A DNA stretch of 64,000 nt from Natronomonas gomsonensis. GTDB lineage: Archaea; Halobacteriota; Halobacteria; Halobacteriales; Haloarculaceae. Both the position numbers and the translations under genes were made by a program. The stretch covers positions 806,001 through 870,000 of the forward strand of contig NZ_JACAWU010000001.1 in assembly GCF_013391635.1 (NCBI RefSeq). The letters run 5' to 3'. Every line of letters starts with the position of its first letter. Position 1 is the first letter of the stretch. Below, one piece after another: positions 7,534-16,217 of the stretch. Below the pieces are notes generated by a model. That model had not been told where the DNA came from and made no database searches. It worked only from the letters and a program-made list of their open reading frames with translations.

Positions 7534-8883
7534 ATGGACGACGCCGACGGCGGCTTGCGGTCGCTTCTCAGGCAGTTCTTCGCGCTCGAAGGCGACGTGC
7601 TCGTCCTCTCCGTTGCGATGTTCGCGTTCAGCCTCGGCTTTCAGATGACGAGTCGGTACGTCCCGCGATACATGTCCGTCCTCGGGGCGGGTGCGGTCGC
7701 AATCGGCCTGTTCGGCACGTTCGGCAATCTCGTCTCGGCGGTGTACCCGTATCCGGGCGGGGCGCTCTCGGACCGCATCGGCTCTCGATTCGCGTTGACG
7801 CTGTTCGGACTGGCCTCGACGGCCGGCTTTCTCGTGTGGCTGTTCGCCGACTCCTTCGGCACGCTCACCGTTCCGGCGGTCGGGACGACCGTCGACCTCG
7901 CCGGCTACCGAATCGTCGTCGGCTGGCTTGAGCCCGCAGTGCTCCCGGTCGGCATCTTCCTCGGGCTCGTCTTCGCGCAGGCGTGGAAATCACTCGGCTT
8001 GGGCGCGACGTTCGCCATCGTCAAGCAGGCCGTCGCCCCCGACCAGTTGGCGACGGGGTTTGCCAGCACCGAGACGTTCCGACGGCTGGCGTTCCTGCTC
8101 GGCCCGCTTCTGGCGGCGGGCGTCCTCACAGTCTTCGCCTTCGAGACCGGCTTTCGCGTCATCCTTGCGGTCGCGGCGGCGTTCGGACTGGCCGCGACGC
8201 TCCTCCAGTACGTCCTCTATGACGCCTCCGATGACACGCTGGGGAAGTCCTTCGGCGGCGTCTCGACGGTCCTCGAGGACCTCCGGTCGATGCCCGAGGA
8301 ACTCCGACCGCTGTTGGTCGGCGACACCCTCGTCCGCTTCGCCAACGGGATGGTGTACGTGTTCTTCGTCATCGTCGTCACGGAGTTCCTCGAAGTCGGC
8401 GCCACGCTCCCTGCCGTCGGCCGCCTGTCGCCCGACGCCTACTTCGGCGTCCTGTTGGCAGTCGAGATGGCCGTCGCATTGCTGGTGATGGTGCCCGTCT
8501 CGCGGCTCTCCCGGCGGGTCGGCCTCAAACCCGTCGTCGCATTGGGCTTCGCAGTCTACGCCGTCTTTCCCGTCTTGCTCATCTACGCGCCGCCGAACGC
8601 CGCCGTTCTCGCGGCGCTGTTCGCGTTCTCGGGGCTGCGATTTGCGGGGCTGCCGGCGCACAAGGCGCTCGTCGTCGGACCGGCCGAGGCCGGCAGCGGC
8701 GGCCGCGTGACGGGGACGTACTACCTCCTCAGAAACGTCCTCGTCGTTCCCTCTGCGGCCATCGGCGGCGCTATCTACGCGTTCTCGCCGGAAGCTGCCT
8801 TCGCGACCGCAACCGCGGTCGGCCTCGCCGGCCTCGCTCTCTTTCTCGCCTTCGGCGAGGAGTTCGAGGAAGCGGTGGCCTAA
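7534..8883 (+). CDS. MFS transporter
   Basis: A 449-residue polytopic membrane protein with the 12-helix major facilitator layout. The N-terminal half carries the loop 2-3 type motif (GGALSDRIGSR), and a longer soluble loop (residues about 230-265) separates the two halves, as usual. The substrate is not recognisable. It stands alone, with a convergent small membrane protein overlapping its last 4 bp. The ATG at 7534 gives a short N-tail before the first helix. Confidence 0.85.
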   Translation: MDDADGGLRSLLRQFFALEGDVLVLSVAMFAFSLGFQMTSRYVPRYMSVLGAGAVAIGLFGTFGNLVSAVYPYPGGALSDRIGSRFALTLFGLASTAGFLVWLFADSFGTLTVPAVGTTVDLAGYRIVVGWLEPAVLPVGIFLGLVFAQAWKSLGLGATFAIVKQAVAPDQLATGFASTETFRRLAFLLGPLLAAGVLTVFAFETGFRVILAVAAAFGLAATLLQYVLYDASDDTLGKSFGGVSTVLEDLRSMPEELRPLLVGDTLVRFANGMVYVFFVIVVTEFLEVGATLPAVGRLSPDAYFGVLLAVEMAVALLVMVPVSRLSRRVGLKPVVALGFAVYAVFPVLLIYAPPNAAVLAALFAFSGLRFAGLPAHKALVVGPAEAGSGGRVTGTYYLLRNVLVVPSAAIGGAIYAFSPEAAFATATAVGLAGLALFLAFGEEFEEAVA

Positions 8884-9068
8884 GCGGTGCGGAACTCGCC
8901 GTGTTTGACACCCAACCCGAACGCCAGCAGGCCGAAGACGACCATCGACGGCGCGACCATCATGAGCGTCGTCCGAAGCGGCATCATGCCGCCACCGACG
9001 AGGCCGGCGACGCCGACGACGATGACCGCGAGCAGTACGCCGAGACTAACCGGAAGGCTGAATTTCAT
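8880..9068 (-). CDS. small two-helix membrane protein, haloarchaeal
   Basis: A 62-residue protein with two hydrophobic segments (residues about 5-27 and 33-53) and a short polar tail ending KHGEFRTA. It looks like the conserved small membrane proteins scattered through haloarchaeal genomes; I cannot assign a function. Its stop overlaps the end of the convergent MFS gene by 4 bp. Confidence 0.6.
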   Translation of the reverse strand: MKFSLPVSLGVLLAVIVVGVAGLVGGGMMPLRTTLMMVAPSMVVFGLLAFGLGVKHGEFRTA

Positions 9069-9115
9069 GCTCGTCGCTACGGGTGTAGGGCCAATAATAC
9101 GCTCGAATCCGGTGA

Positions 9116-9877
9116 TTAACTCACCGAGAAGCCGCCGTCGACGACGAGTCCGTGACCCGTGACGAAGGAGGCCTCGTCGGACAGCAGGAAGGAGATGGCG
9201 TCGGCGACCTCTTCGGGTTCCCCAAGCCGTTTCAGGGGGTACTGCTGGGCGGCCTGCTGTTTTGCCGCCTCGGGGTCGTCCTTCGAGTCGAAGTACTGGT
9301 TACCCAGCGGCGTCTCGATGAAGCCCGGACAGACGGCGTTGGCGCGGACGCCCTTCGACCCCGCCTCGGCGGCGACCGCGCGGGTCAGGTTCAGAACCGC
9401 GCCCTTCGTCAGCGAGTAGACGGCCTGCTTCGGCAGGCCGAGGAAGGAGGCGAGGGAGCCGACGTTGACGATGGCGCCCGCTTCCTGTTCCTTGAAGTGC
9501 GGCAGCGCCGCCTGACAGCCGTACCAGACGCCGCGTAGGTTCACGTCCATCACGTAGTCGAACATCGTGTCGGTGACGTCCTCGGTGTACGCCGGTGGGT
9601 GGCCGACGCCGGCGTTGTTGACCAGCGCGTCCAGTCCGTACTCCTCGACCGCCGTGTCGACGACCGCCTCGAACTCCTCGGCGTCGGTCACGTCGAGTTC
9701 GTGGAAGACGGCCTCGCCACCCGCCTCCTCGACGGCATCGACGGTCTGCTTGCCGCCGTCCTCGTTGATGTCCGTCGCCACGACGAACCCGCCCTCTTCG
9801 GCGACCGAAACCGCGGTCGCCCGACCGATTCCCGAACCGGCGCCAGTGATGAACACCGTATCGTTCTCGAAGCGCAT
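9116..9877 (-). CDS. SDR-family oxidoreductase
   Basis: A 253-residue short-chain dehydrogenase. It has the NAD(P)-binding TGAGSGIGRA near residue 10, an Asp at the end of the second strand (ATDINEDGG) suggesting NAD+ preference, NNAG near residue 90, the catalytic YSLTK, and a closing GHGLVVDGG. The ATG at 9877 was chosen because the longer open frame adds 34 residues with no family match. The substrate is unknown. It is monocistronic and diverges from the glycerophosphodiesterase at 9973. Confidence 0.88.
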   Translation of the reverse strand: MRFENDTVFITGAGSGIGRATAVSVAEEGGFVVATDINEDGGKQTVDAVEEAGGEAVFHELDVTDAEEFEAVVDTAVEEYGLDALVNNAGVGHPPAYTEDVTDTMFDYVMDVNLRGVWYGCQAALPHFKEQEAGAIVNVGSLASFLGLPKQAVYSLTKGAVLNLTRAVAAEAGSKGVRANAVCPGFIETPLGNQYFDSKDDPEAAKQQAAQQYPLKRLGEPEEVADAISFLLSDEASFVTGHGLVVDGGFSVS

Positions 9878-9972
9878 ACTCGTACGATGGTAGCACTCAA
9901 CATAAACCCTCGCTAACGGACGACCGTTCGTCGTCGGCGTACCTTCTTGACGACGGCGGGTGACTACCGGAT

Positions 9973-10794
9973 ATGTCACCCGACCCGCGCGTCATCGCCC
10001 ACCGGGGGTTCGGCGGGGCGTTTCCGGAGAACACCGTCGGTGCCGCCCTCGCGGCGGCGACACACCCGCGCTGTGACGGCGTCGAAATCGACCTCCACGC
10101 CACCGCCGACGGCGACCCCGTCGTCTTCCACGACACCCGCCTCGGCCAGCGGAACGACGGGTCGCCGGGACTGACCGACGCCGAGGGCGTCGTCTGGGAG
10201 ACGCCCACCGAGACGGTCACGAGCGCCGAAGTCCTCGACAGCGGGTGGACCGTCCCGCCCTTCGAAGACGTACTCGCGGCGCTTCCCGACGGCACTTCCC
10301 TGACTGTCGAGTTGAAGAACCCCGGTACGCCGAACGTCCGGCCCGGCGCACACCTCACGCCGACGGAGCTAGAGGCCGCCCGAGAACACTGGGTCCCGTT
10401 CGTCGAGCGCGTCGTCGACTCGATTGCCGAGACGGACACCGACCTCGACGTGCGGTTGGCCTCCTTCTGTGAGGCCGCCGTCGCCGTCGCGTCCGAGTAC
10501 GACCACGAGACGGCGCCCATCTGTGTCGCCGCCAACGCCGAGACGACCCTGGGGTTCGCCGTCGAACACGGCTGTGATGGGATTCACGCGGGTAGCGACG
10601 CCCTCGTCGGCGAGTTTCGCGGTTCGCCGCCCGCCTTCGACCTCGTGGGAGCAGGTCACGACGCAGGCCTCGAAGTCGCCGGCTGGACCGCGGAGACGTG
10701 GCACGACGCCCAGCGGTTCGCCGAGGCAGGTGTCGACGCCATCACGGCCGACTACCCCTCGTTACTGCTCGCCACCAGCACTGAGACGGCCTGA
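9973..10794 (+). CDS. glycerophosphodiester phosphodiesterase
   Basis: A 273-residue GDPD-family TIM-barrel enzyme that hydrolyses glycerophosphodiesters to glycerol phosphate and an alcohol. Family residues are present: His10-Arg11-Gly12, Glu38/Asp40/His42 in VEIDLH, FHD at about 52-54, and a Glu-Leu-Lys near residue 115 (VELKNPG). There is no signal peptide, so a cytoplasmic role in phospholipid turnover is likely. Its 3' end abuts the convergent hypothetical gene (stop at 10795). Confidence 0.9.
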   Translation: MSPDPRVIAHRGFGGAFPENTVGAALAAATHPRCDGVEIDLHATADGDPVVFHDTRLGQRNDGSPGLTDAEGVVWETPTETVTSAEVLDSGWTVPPFEDVLAALPDGTSLTVELKNPGTPNVRPGAHLTPTELEAAREHWVPFVERVVDSIAETDTDLDVRLASFCEAAVAVASEYDHETAPICVAANAETTLGFAVEHGCDGIHAGSDALVGEFRGSPPAFDLVGAGHDAGLEVAGWTAETWHDAQRFAEAGVDAITADYPSLLLATSTETA

Positions 10795-11193
10795 CTACAG
10801 GCCGCGGTGTTCGACGGTCAGGGCCTCCGGGAGTGTGCCCGCCCGTTCGTAGGGGTCGACATCGAACGTCCGGAGCGTCGCGACGAGGCGGCCCTCCGAG
10901 ATGGTCGCTCGCAGGACGACGCCGACCGACGTGACGACGACGTAGGGGGGTTCGGCGACCGGTCGGGCCGGCAGGTCGTAGCCGGCGTGTGAGAGACTCT
11001 CCGCCCACGCGCCGACGAGCGCCTCCAGTGCGTCGGCCTCCCGCAGAACGGTTCGGAACGGCGGGACGACGCGCTGGCGGTCCGTCGTCGCGCCGCCGTC
11101 GAACGACGCTGCAACCGCGTCGGCGCAGTCGAACACCGTCTCGAGTGTCGGGCGGTGGGCGTCGAGCAATCGGCGGCGAAGGCGCTCGGTCAC
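10795..11193 (-). CDS. conserved haloarchaeal hypothetical protein
   Basis: A 132-residue acidic soluble protein of no family I recognise. It is helical in the N-terminal two thirds (FDCADAVAASFDGG, LEALVGAWAESLSHAGY), then has a beta-like stretch (YVVVTSVGVVLRATI). I chose the GTG at 11193 because it overlaps the stop of the upstream gene as GTGA, the usual sign of translational coupling; the longer frame upstream is shadow sequence. Confidence 0.65.
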   Translation of the reverse strand: MTERLRRRLLDAHRPTLETVFDCADAVAASFDGGATTDRQRVVPPFRTVLREADALEALVGAWAESLSHAGYDLPARPVAEPPYVVVTSVGVVLRATISEGRLVATLRTFDVDPYERAGTLPEALTVEHRGL

Positions 11194-11588
11194 CGCGCGG
11201 ACTCGGCGTCGGCGTCCCACGCCGGCACCGTCGCCGGCGGGTCGTCGGCTGGCTCTCGCGTCGAGAGGACGAGCGTCGAGAAGTCGGTCTCGGAGATGTT
11301 GTCGTTGTCGAGCGCTCGGAGCCACCCCGCACGGAGTTCCCACTCGCCGTGGAAGCCGCCGTCGGTGTCGAAGGCCCAGAAGTGACAGTTCCGCGGCTCC
11401 CACCCCTCGCCGTGGGCGTCGACCACCTCGACACAGACGTTGCCGATGTCGTTCTGTACGAGGCCGTCGGCGGCCGTCTCGTACTCGACGTGGACGGTGT
11501 CGTCCTCGCGGGCGCCCCGTTCGACGTAGACGCCGAGGCTCATCAGGTTCTCCGCCAATCGGTCGACGATGTCGGGGGCCCCTGGCAT
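11190..11588 (-). CDS. conserved haloarchaeal hypothetical protein
   Basis: A 132-residue protein, by coincidence the same length as its downstream partner but not similar in sequence. It has mixed alpha/beta character with an aromatic core (EPRNCHFWAFDTDGGFHGEW) and an acidic, Pro/Ala-rich tail. The start is the ATG at 11588 (MPGAPDIVDRL). It is the first gene of a two-gene operon with the preceding feature, coupled by a 4-bp overlap. The function is unknown. Confidence 0.65.
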   Translation of the reverse strand: MPGAPDIVDRLAENLMSLGVYVERGAREDDTVHVEYETAADGLVQNDIGNVCVEVVDAHGEGWEPRNCHFWAFDTDGGFHGEWELRAGWLRALDNDNISETDFSTLVLSTREPADDPPATVPAWDADAESAR

Positions 11589-11625
11589 ACCAGTTCCTTC
11601 GTGCCGAGCGAAAAGAAGGTGCCGC

Positions 11626-12042
11626 CTACACCGGGTCCGGCGGGTCGTCCTGGAAGGCGACGACGGCATCGCGGAACGCCTCGGGAACCCGCGTCGGCGC
11701 GCCCGACTCGTCGACGGCGACGTGGACGACGCTTCCCTCTGCCAGCACTTCGCCGTCGCGGCGACACTCGTAGTCGAATTCGATGCTCGATTCCGTGATG
11801 GCGTCGACCCGAATCGCGTTCTGGAGGGTGTCGGCGAACTCCGCTGGCTTGCGGTAATCGAGGTCGACGTGGACGACGTGGACGTCCCAGTCGGCCGCCT
11901 CGAGTTCCTCGTAGGGGTACCCCACCGCCGAGAGGTACGCCGTCACCGTCTCGTCCTGAAACGTGACGTAGTTGCCGTAGAAGACGATGCCCTGTGCGTC
12001 GGTCTCCTCGAATCGAACCGTGTTCTCGAACACCTCGTGCAT
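11626..12042 (-). CDS. hotdog-fold acyl-CoA thioesterase (4-HBT/YbgC type)
   Basis: A 138-residue thioesterase. The active-site signature DAQGIVFYGNYVTFQDE near residues 15-31 is the YbgC/4-hydroxybenzoyl-CoA thioesterase type, with the catalytic Asp in DAQG. It should hydrolyse acyl-CoA to free acid and CoA in the cytoplasm; chain length is unknown. The gene stands alone between the hypothetical pair and the PIN-ATPase gene. Confidence 0.88.
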   Translation of the reverse strand: MHEVFENTVRFEETDAQGIVFYGNYVTFQDETVTAYLSAVGYPYEELEAADWDVHVVHVDLDYRKPAEFADTLQNAIRVDAITESSIEFDYECRRDGEVLAEGSVVHVAVDESGAPTRVPEAFRDAVVAFQDDPPDPV

Positions 12043-12111
12043 GCGCCGAGAGGGGCGGGGTTCGGGCTTAAACCTGTCCCAGGAGGGGACGACTGGCGCC
12101 GGCGCCGGCCG

Positions 12112-13959
12112 TTACTGCGGGACGACCGTGATTCGGTTGCCGCGGTCGATGGCCTCCTCCAGTTCCTCGGCGATGGCCGACCCGCGAGAGACCTGAATCT
12201 CACCGCCCCGGGAGACCGTCGCGGTGAAGAGATACTCGCCGTCGGCACGGATTTCGACGGTCTCGCCCTGGTGGGCACCGAGCGGGATGACGACGTGACG
12301 GTTGGTCACTTCGGGGGTGACGACCTCGCCGGCGTGGCCGGACCCGCCTCCGCCGCCCGCGCTGACGGACTTCCCGCCGGGTTTGTCCTCGAAGGTGCGC
12401 ACGTCGATGTCGATGCCGAGGCGGTCCTCGATTTGAGAGATACGACCGCCACCCTTGCCGATGACGTACGAGATGTCGTCGTCTTCGACCCAGACGATAG
12501 CCCCGCTCGAGCCCGTTACCTCGACTTCGACGTGGCCGCGGGCGACCGACCGAATCTCGCGTTCGATTTCCTGTTTGGCGACACGCTCGATACCGGATTC
12601 GGCCTCTCCCTCCCCTGCACCGTCGAGGGGCACGGTGACGACCTGTCGGTTGAACGTATAAATCTCGTAGGCGGGTTCGCCCGTCTCCCAGTCCTCGATG
12701 ACGATGACGGGTCGGGCGAGGTCCTCCTCGACGAGGCCGTGGGGGACCTTCACCTCGGTCTTCACGTCGTAGACGGTGTGGACCTGCCCGGCCTCGATGT
12801 AGACGACGGTGTCGACGACCTGCGGAATCATCCCCAACTCGACGCGGCCGACCAGCCGCTGGAGGGCGTCGATGGCCCGCGTCGCGTGGACGACGCCTAT
12901 CATGCCGACGCCCGCGAGTCGCATGTCGGCGAACGTCTCGAAGTCCGACGTTTTTCGGACCTCGTCGTAGATGGTGTAGTCCGGCCGGACCATCAAAAGC
13001 GAGTCGGCTGTGTTGGCCATCGACCCGCCCAACTCGGTGTACTGGGTGATTTCCGGGCCGACCTGCAGGTCCCGCGGTTTCTCCATCGTCTTGACAGCGA
13101 AGCCGGAGTCGTTGAGGAACTCCGCGACGGCCTGGGCGAACGTCGACTTCCCGGCGCCCGGTGCCCCGGAGATGAGTACGCCACGCTGGCGTTCGGTGAA
13201 CCGCTCTCGGAGGTCGTCGGCCTTGTCGTAGTCGTCGAGGTCGGTCTTGACGATGGGTCGGACCGCCGTCACCTCGATGGCGTCGGAGAAGGGCGGTTGG
13301 GCCACCGCGATGCGCATATCCCGAAACTGGACGATGTCCATCCCCGGATGGGACAGCTCGATGAACCCCTCCGAGGAGGCGCGTGCGGACTCGATGACGT
13401 CGGCGGCGTACTCCCGCATCGTCGCCTCGTCCAACACCTCGTCGCCGATTTTCTCGTACACCATCTCACCGATGGAGCCGCGTTTCGCCATCGGCCGAAC
13501 GCCGGTCTTCAGGTGGACCGACATGGTCTTCTCGTCGAGGAACTGCTCGATAGCGAGGGTGTCGACGTCCCGCTCGCGCGGTTCGACGTACTCGACGGCC
13601 AGCCCTTTCGCCTTCGCGACCTCGCTTTGGACCACGTCGCTGGTCAGCAGCGTCGCGTCGTGTTCGGCCGCCAAATCGCGAATGAGGGCGTCGATTTCGC
13701 CCTCGCCGGCTTCGCGTTTCTCGACGGCGTCGGGGCGGCGACCGACGTACTCGACGGTAATCGTCCCCTCGTCGGCGAGGTCCGCGAGTCGCTGGAGCTC
13801 TTCGAGTCCCTCCCAGCCGCTGTCGCGGCCGTCGTTGGCCTGAGCCTCCAACTCGCCGACGACAGCCTCCGCGATGTAGACGGTGCCGTCGAAGCCGCCG
13901 TCGACGCGCTCCGACACGCGGCCGTCGATGACCGCGCTCGTGTCCGGCAGAATATCCAT
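12112..13959 (-). CDS. PIN domain - ATPase - KH domain protein (archaeal COG1855 type)
   Basis: A 615-residue multidomain protein conserved in archaea. It has an N-terminal PIN nuclease domain (acidic residues Asp6, Asp12, Glu36), a PilT/secretion-type ATPase domain with Walker A GAPGAGKST at 265-273 and a Walker B-like TIYDEV near 330, then a KH RNA-binding domain (YVIGKGGGRISQIEDRLG, about residues 485-510) and a basic-acidic beta-rich tail resembling a TRAM-like module. This suggests ATP-dependent handling or cleavage of RNA; the exact role is not established. The ATG at 13959 starts the PIN domain directly. Confidence 0.9.
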   Translation of the reverse strand: MDILPDTSAVIDGRVSERVDGGFDGTVYIAEAVVGELEAQANDGRDSGWEGLEELQRLADLADEGTITVEYVGRRPDAVEKREAGEGEIDALIRDLAAEHDATLLTSDVVQSEVAKAKGLAVEYVEPRERDVDTLAIEQFLDEKTMSVHLKTGVRPMAKRGSIGEMVYEKIGDEVLDEATMREYAADVIESARASSEGFIELSHPGMDIVQFRDMRIAVAQPPFSDAIEVTAVRPIVKTDLDDYDKADDLRERFTERQRGVLISGAPGAGKSTFAQAVAEFLNDSGFAVKTMEKPRDLQVGPEITQYTELGGSMANTADSLLMVRPDYTIYDEVRKTSDFETFADMRLAGVGMIGVVHATRAIDALQRLVGRVELGMIPQVVDTVVYIEAGQVHTVYDVKTEVKVPHGLVEEDLARPVIVIEDWETGEPAYEIYTFNRQVVTVPLDGAGEGEAESGIERVAKQEIEREIRSVARGHVEVEVTGSSGAIVWVEDDDISYVIGKGGGRISQIEDRLGIDIDVRTFEDKPGGKSVSAGGGGGSGHAGEVVTPEVTNRHVVIPLGAHQGETVEIRADGEYLFTATVSRGGEIQVSRGSAIAEELEEAIDRGNRITVVPQ

Positions 13960-14051
13960 GCCGGAACTCCGTGACCGAGGCGTATAAACGCGGTGATGGC
14001 CGCTGAAACGGACGAAGCACTTACAATCGCCTCCCCCAACAGAGGGCGTGG

Positions 14052-14474
14052 ATGGGCATGGACGACGCAACGCAACGCGACCTGAAACGGCGGTGTCGGG
14101 AAACGTTCGGGAAGGAACTCCGCCTGGCGTTCTGGTACTCCCTCGGCGCGAGCGTCGACTACGGCATCGTTCGGTTCCGCCGCGACATCCGCCAGCGGTA
14201 CGCCGACGCCGACGAGGCACGCGTCGTCGCCGCCAACGTCGTCACGGACATGCGGACGAGCGAACCGGAACTGTATCACGACCAACTCCGGGAGGTCGGT
14301 GCGTTACAGTCGACGGTCCACGTCTTCGAGGAGGCCGTCGTCCTCCACGTCGGCCACGAACACACCGGCATCGTCGTCAGTTACGACGCCGACCAATCCG
14401 TCGACCTCGTCGATTTCACCCGATTCTGCAAGGAGTGGCTCCGGGAGGTGGCCGAGGACAGCACCCACCACTGA
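14052..14474 (+). CDS. conserved haloarchaeal hypothetical protein
   Basis: A 140-residue acidic soluble protein with a helical N-terminal half (RRCRETFGKELRLAFWYS) and a beta-rich C-terminal half (VHVFEEAVVLHVGHEHTGI). The type is common in haloarchaea, but I cannot name a function. The start at 14052 (MGMDD) or the ATG two codons later are both possible. It diverges from the PIN-ATPase gene and precedes the first AT-rich island. Confidence 0.65.
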   Translation: MGMDDATQRDLKRRCRETFGKELRLAFWYSLGASVDYGIVRFRRDIRQRYADADEARVVAANVVTDMRTSEPELYHDQLREVGALQSTVHVFEEAVVLHVGHEHTGIVVSYDADQSVDLVDFTRFCKEWLREVAEDSTHH

Positions 14475-14854
14475 GAGGTCGGTTTTCACGTTCGGAGGCT
14501 CGCCCCGCGACCAGCAATAGCGTTGTGCTTAGAAACAACGCCTATCGATTGGGCGATTCGATAAATATTGGAAAAATAGATATAACAAATATATTTACTT
14601 TTGGAACCTGCGGACTTTTAGTATATAAATATTCTGCAGAAATTCTGTTTAAAATATACAAAATGGCTACAGTGGTCTAAAATAAAGATAATTTTATGGT
14701 TATTAGTTGAATTTAGAAATTATCTTTCACAGCTCAAATACTATGATGGATGGTATATCTCTTAAATATACTTTATTTGTTACTTTTGTCCGCCCGCCTT
14801 GGTGTCGATTGCCGGTACCTCAACCTTGGTTACAATCAACACAGTCGGTTGGGT
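14475..14854. other. 380-bp AT-rich intergenic island
   Basis: From about 14520 to 14800 base composition flips to strongly AT-rich against a GC-rich background. It starts with two short hairpin-forming dyads: GCGTTGT/ACAACGC (14520-14526 and 14535-14541) and TATCGA/TCGATA (14543-14548 and 14558-14563). Several TATA-like words follow. No credible ORF, transposase remnant or tRNA is seen. The dyads may terminate the upstream gene. Confidence 0.6.
14520..14541 (+). terminator. possible stem-loop after the 14052 gene
   Basis: A 7-bp perfect stem (GCGTTGT / ACAACGC) with an 8-nt loop lies 46 bp after the stop codon. There is no clean U-tract directly behind it, so a terminator role is only tentative. 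Confidence 0.3.
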
Positions 14855-15589
14855 ATGCGGTATGTCAGATTCCGGGACCCAGCCGGTGCCGTACGCCGCG
14901 GGACGTGGACCGACGCAGACGAGATTCGATTCGGCGGCGAGCGCTACACGTCCGACGAAGTGGACGTGCTGGCGCCCTCGGAGCCGTCGAAAATCGTCTG
15001 TGTCGGCCTCAACTACGCGGGCCACGCCGAGGAACTCGGCAAGGAACCCCCCGACCGTCCGCGGATGTTCTTCAAACCACCGAACACGGTGTCGAGCCAC
15101 GGCGCTACGGTCACGCTGCCGACCGACAAGGACCGAATCGAGTACGAGGCCGAACTCGCCGTCGTCATCGGCCAACAGTGCCGGAACGTCGACGAGAGCG
15201 AGGCGATGGACGTCGTCGAGGGGTACACCTGCATGAACGACCTCTCGAATCGCGACGACCAACACGTCGAACAGAACTACGTCCGCGGGAAGGGGTTCGA
15301 CGGCGCCGCCCCCCTCGGTCCGGTCGTCGTGAGTCCGGACGCAGTCCCCGACGACGCCTTCGTCCGAACGCGGGTCAACGGCGAGCGGAAACAGGACGGG
15401 TCGCTGTCGGAACTCATCTTCTCCGTGCCGGAACTCATCGCCGAGATTACGGCCTACATCACCCTCGAAGCCGGCGACGTGGTTTCGACGGGGACGCCGA
15501 AGGGCGTGGGACCCTTGGCTGACGGCGACGAGGTCGAAATAGAAATCGAAGGTATCGGCACGTTACAGCACTCCGTCCGGATTCCGTAG
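14855..15589 (+). CDS. fumarylacetoacetate hydrolase (FAH) family protein
   Basis: A 244-residue FAH-fold enzyme. Family marks include KIVCVGLNYAGHAEE, the metal-binding YEAELAVVIG, MNDLSNRDDQ, GKGFDGAAPLGP and STGTPKGVGP near the end. Members hydrolyse or decarboxylate beta-diketo or 2-oxo acids (fumarylpyruvate, oxaloacetate, 2-hydroxyhepta-2,4-diene-1,7-dioate), using Mg2+ or Mn2+. The ATG at 14855 is chosen; 35 extra upstream codons come from the AT-rich island and are hydrophobic shadow. It may contribute to ring-cleavage product degradation (inference). Confidence 0.88.
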   Translation: MRYVRFRDPAGAVRRGTWTDADEIRFGGERYTSDEVDVLAPSEPSKIVCVGLNYAGHAEELGKEPPDRPRMFFKPPNTVSSHGATVTLPTDKDRIEYEAELAVVIGQQCRNVDESEAMDVVEGYTCMNDLSNRDDQHVEQNYVRGKGFDGAAPLGPVVVSPDAVPDDAFVRTRVNGERKQDGSLSELIFSVPELIAEITAYITLEAGDVVSTGTPKGVGPLADGDEVEIEIEGIGTLQHSVRIP

Positions 15590-15590
15590 T

Positions 15591-16130
15591 CTACTCTTCG
15601 TTCGGCGTCCAGCCGACGAACTCGCCCTCCAACGGAACGTCGAGCGCATCGAGGAACCGCGCCGTCGCGAGGTAGTGCGTCGCGAGCTGTGTCGCCCCGA
15701 CGATAGTCGCGTCGTCGACGTGTTCGGCCAGTTGGGCGTGAGTCGCGTCGTCGACGTCGCCTTCGGCGACGGCCCGAACGTACCGGATGAGCGCCTCCCG
15801 GCGGTCGTCGAAGTGCTCGAAGTCCTCGGCGGCAATCGCCTCGATGTCCTCGTCGGGAACGCCGAGGTTCCGCGCGATAGGGACGTGTTGGTTCCACTCG
15901 TATTCGGCGTCGAGGGCGCGGGCGACCGAGAGGATACACCGTTCGAGGTCGTCGCCGTCGAGGCCGCCGTCCTGCCACAGCGTCGTCCCGTAGCGCATGT
16001 ACGACTGGAGCACGTCGGGGTTGTTCGCCATCGCACAGAGGAGGTTGATCTCTCCCATCGCGTCCTCGCTGAGGAGGTACTGATAGTCGTCCGGCAACTC
16101 CGCCTGTTCGAGTAGTGGCACGCGAGCCAT
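15591..16130 (-). CDS. carboxymuconolactone decarboxylase/AhpD-like protein
   Basis: A 179-residue all-helical protein of the CMD/AhpD superfamily. The characteristic EWNQH lies near residue 90 in the conserved helix pair, followed by RYVRAVAEGDV. The redox CxxC of AhpD is absent, so a peroxidase-reductase role is unlikely; a decarboxylase-like or unknown role remains. It converges on the FAH gene with a 1-bp gap and diverges from the peroxiredoxin gene. Confidence 0.8.
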   Translation of the reverse strand: MARVPLLEQAELPDDYQYLLSEDAMGEINLLCAMANNPDVLQSYMRYGTTLWQDGGLDGDDLERCILSVARALDAEYEWNQHVPIARNLGVPDEDIEAIAAEDFEHFDDRREALIRYVRAVAEGDVDDATHAQLAEHVDDATIVGATQLATHYLATARFLDALDVPLEGEFVGWTPNEE

Positions 16131-16184
16131 ACCGAACCGAGACGCCCACACCTAAAGAAGCCCCCGACGACGGCAGTCTACGCC

Positions 16185-16194
16185 AATACTTATC
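16185..16194 (+). promoter_or_regulatory. TATA box of the peroxiredoxin gene
   Basis: AATACTTATC is centred about 28 bp upstream of the ATG at 16218. Confidence 0.55.
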
Positions 16195-16217
16195 ACGACC
16201 CACCCGAACGACGGCGT

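Noticed and set aside
11569-13974. An 801-codon open frame opposite the PIN-ATPase gene
   Set aside because: It is antisense to a gene with clear PIN, Walker and KH motifs and shows no family features; GC-rich codon use leaves the opposite strand open.
14520-14800. A tRNA, integrase attachment site or transposase remnant in the AT-rich island
   Set aside because: No cloverleaf, no CCA-like end, no integrase gene and no coding remnant could be recognised.
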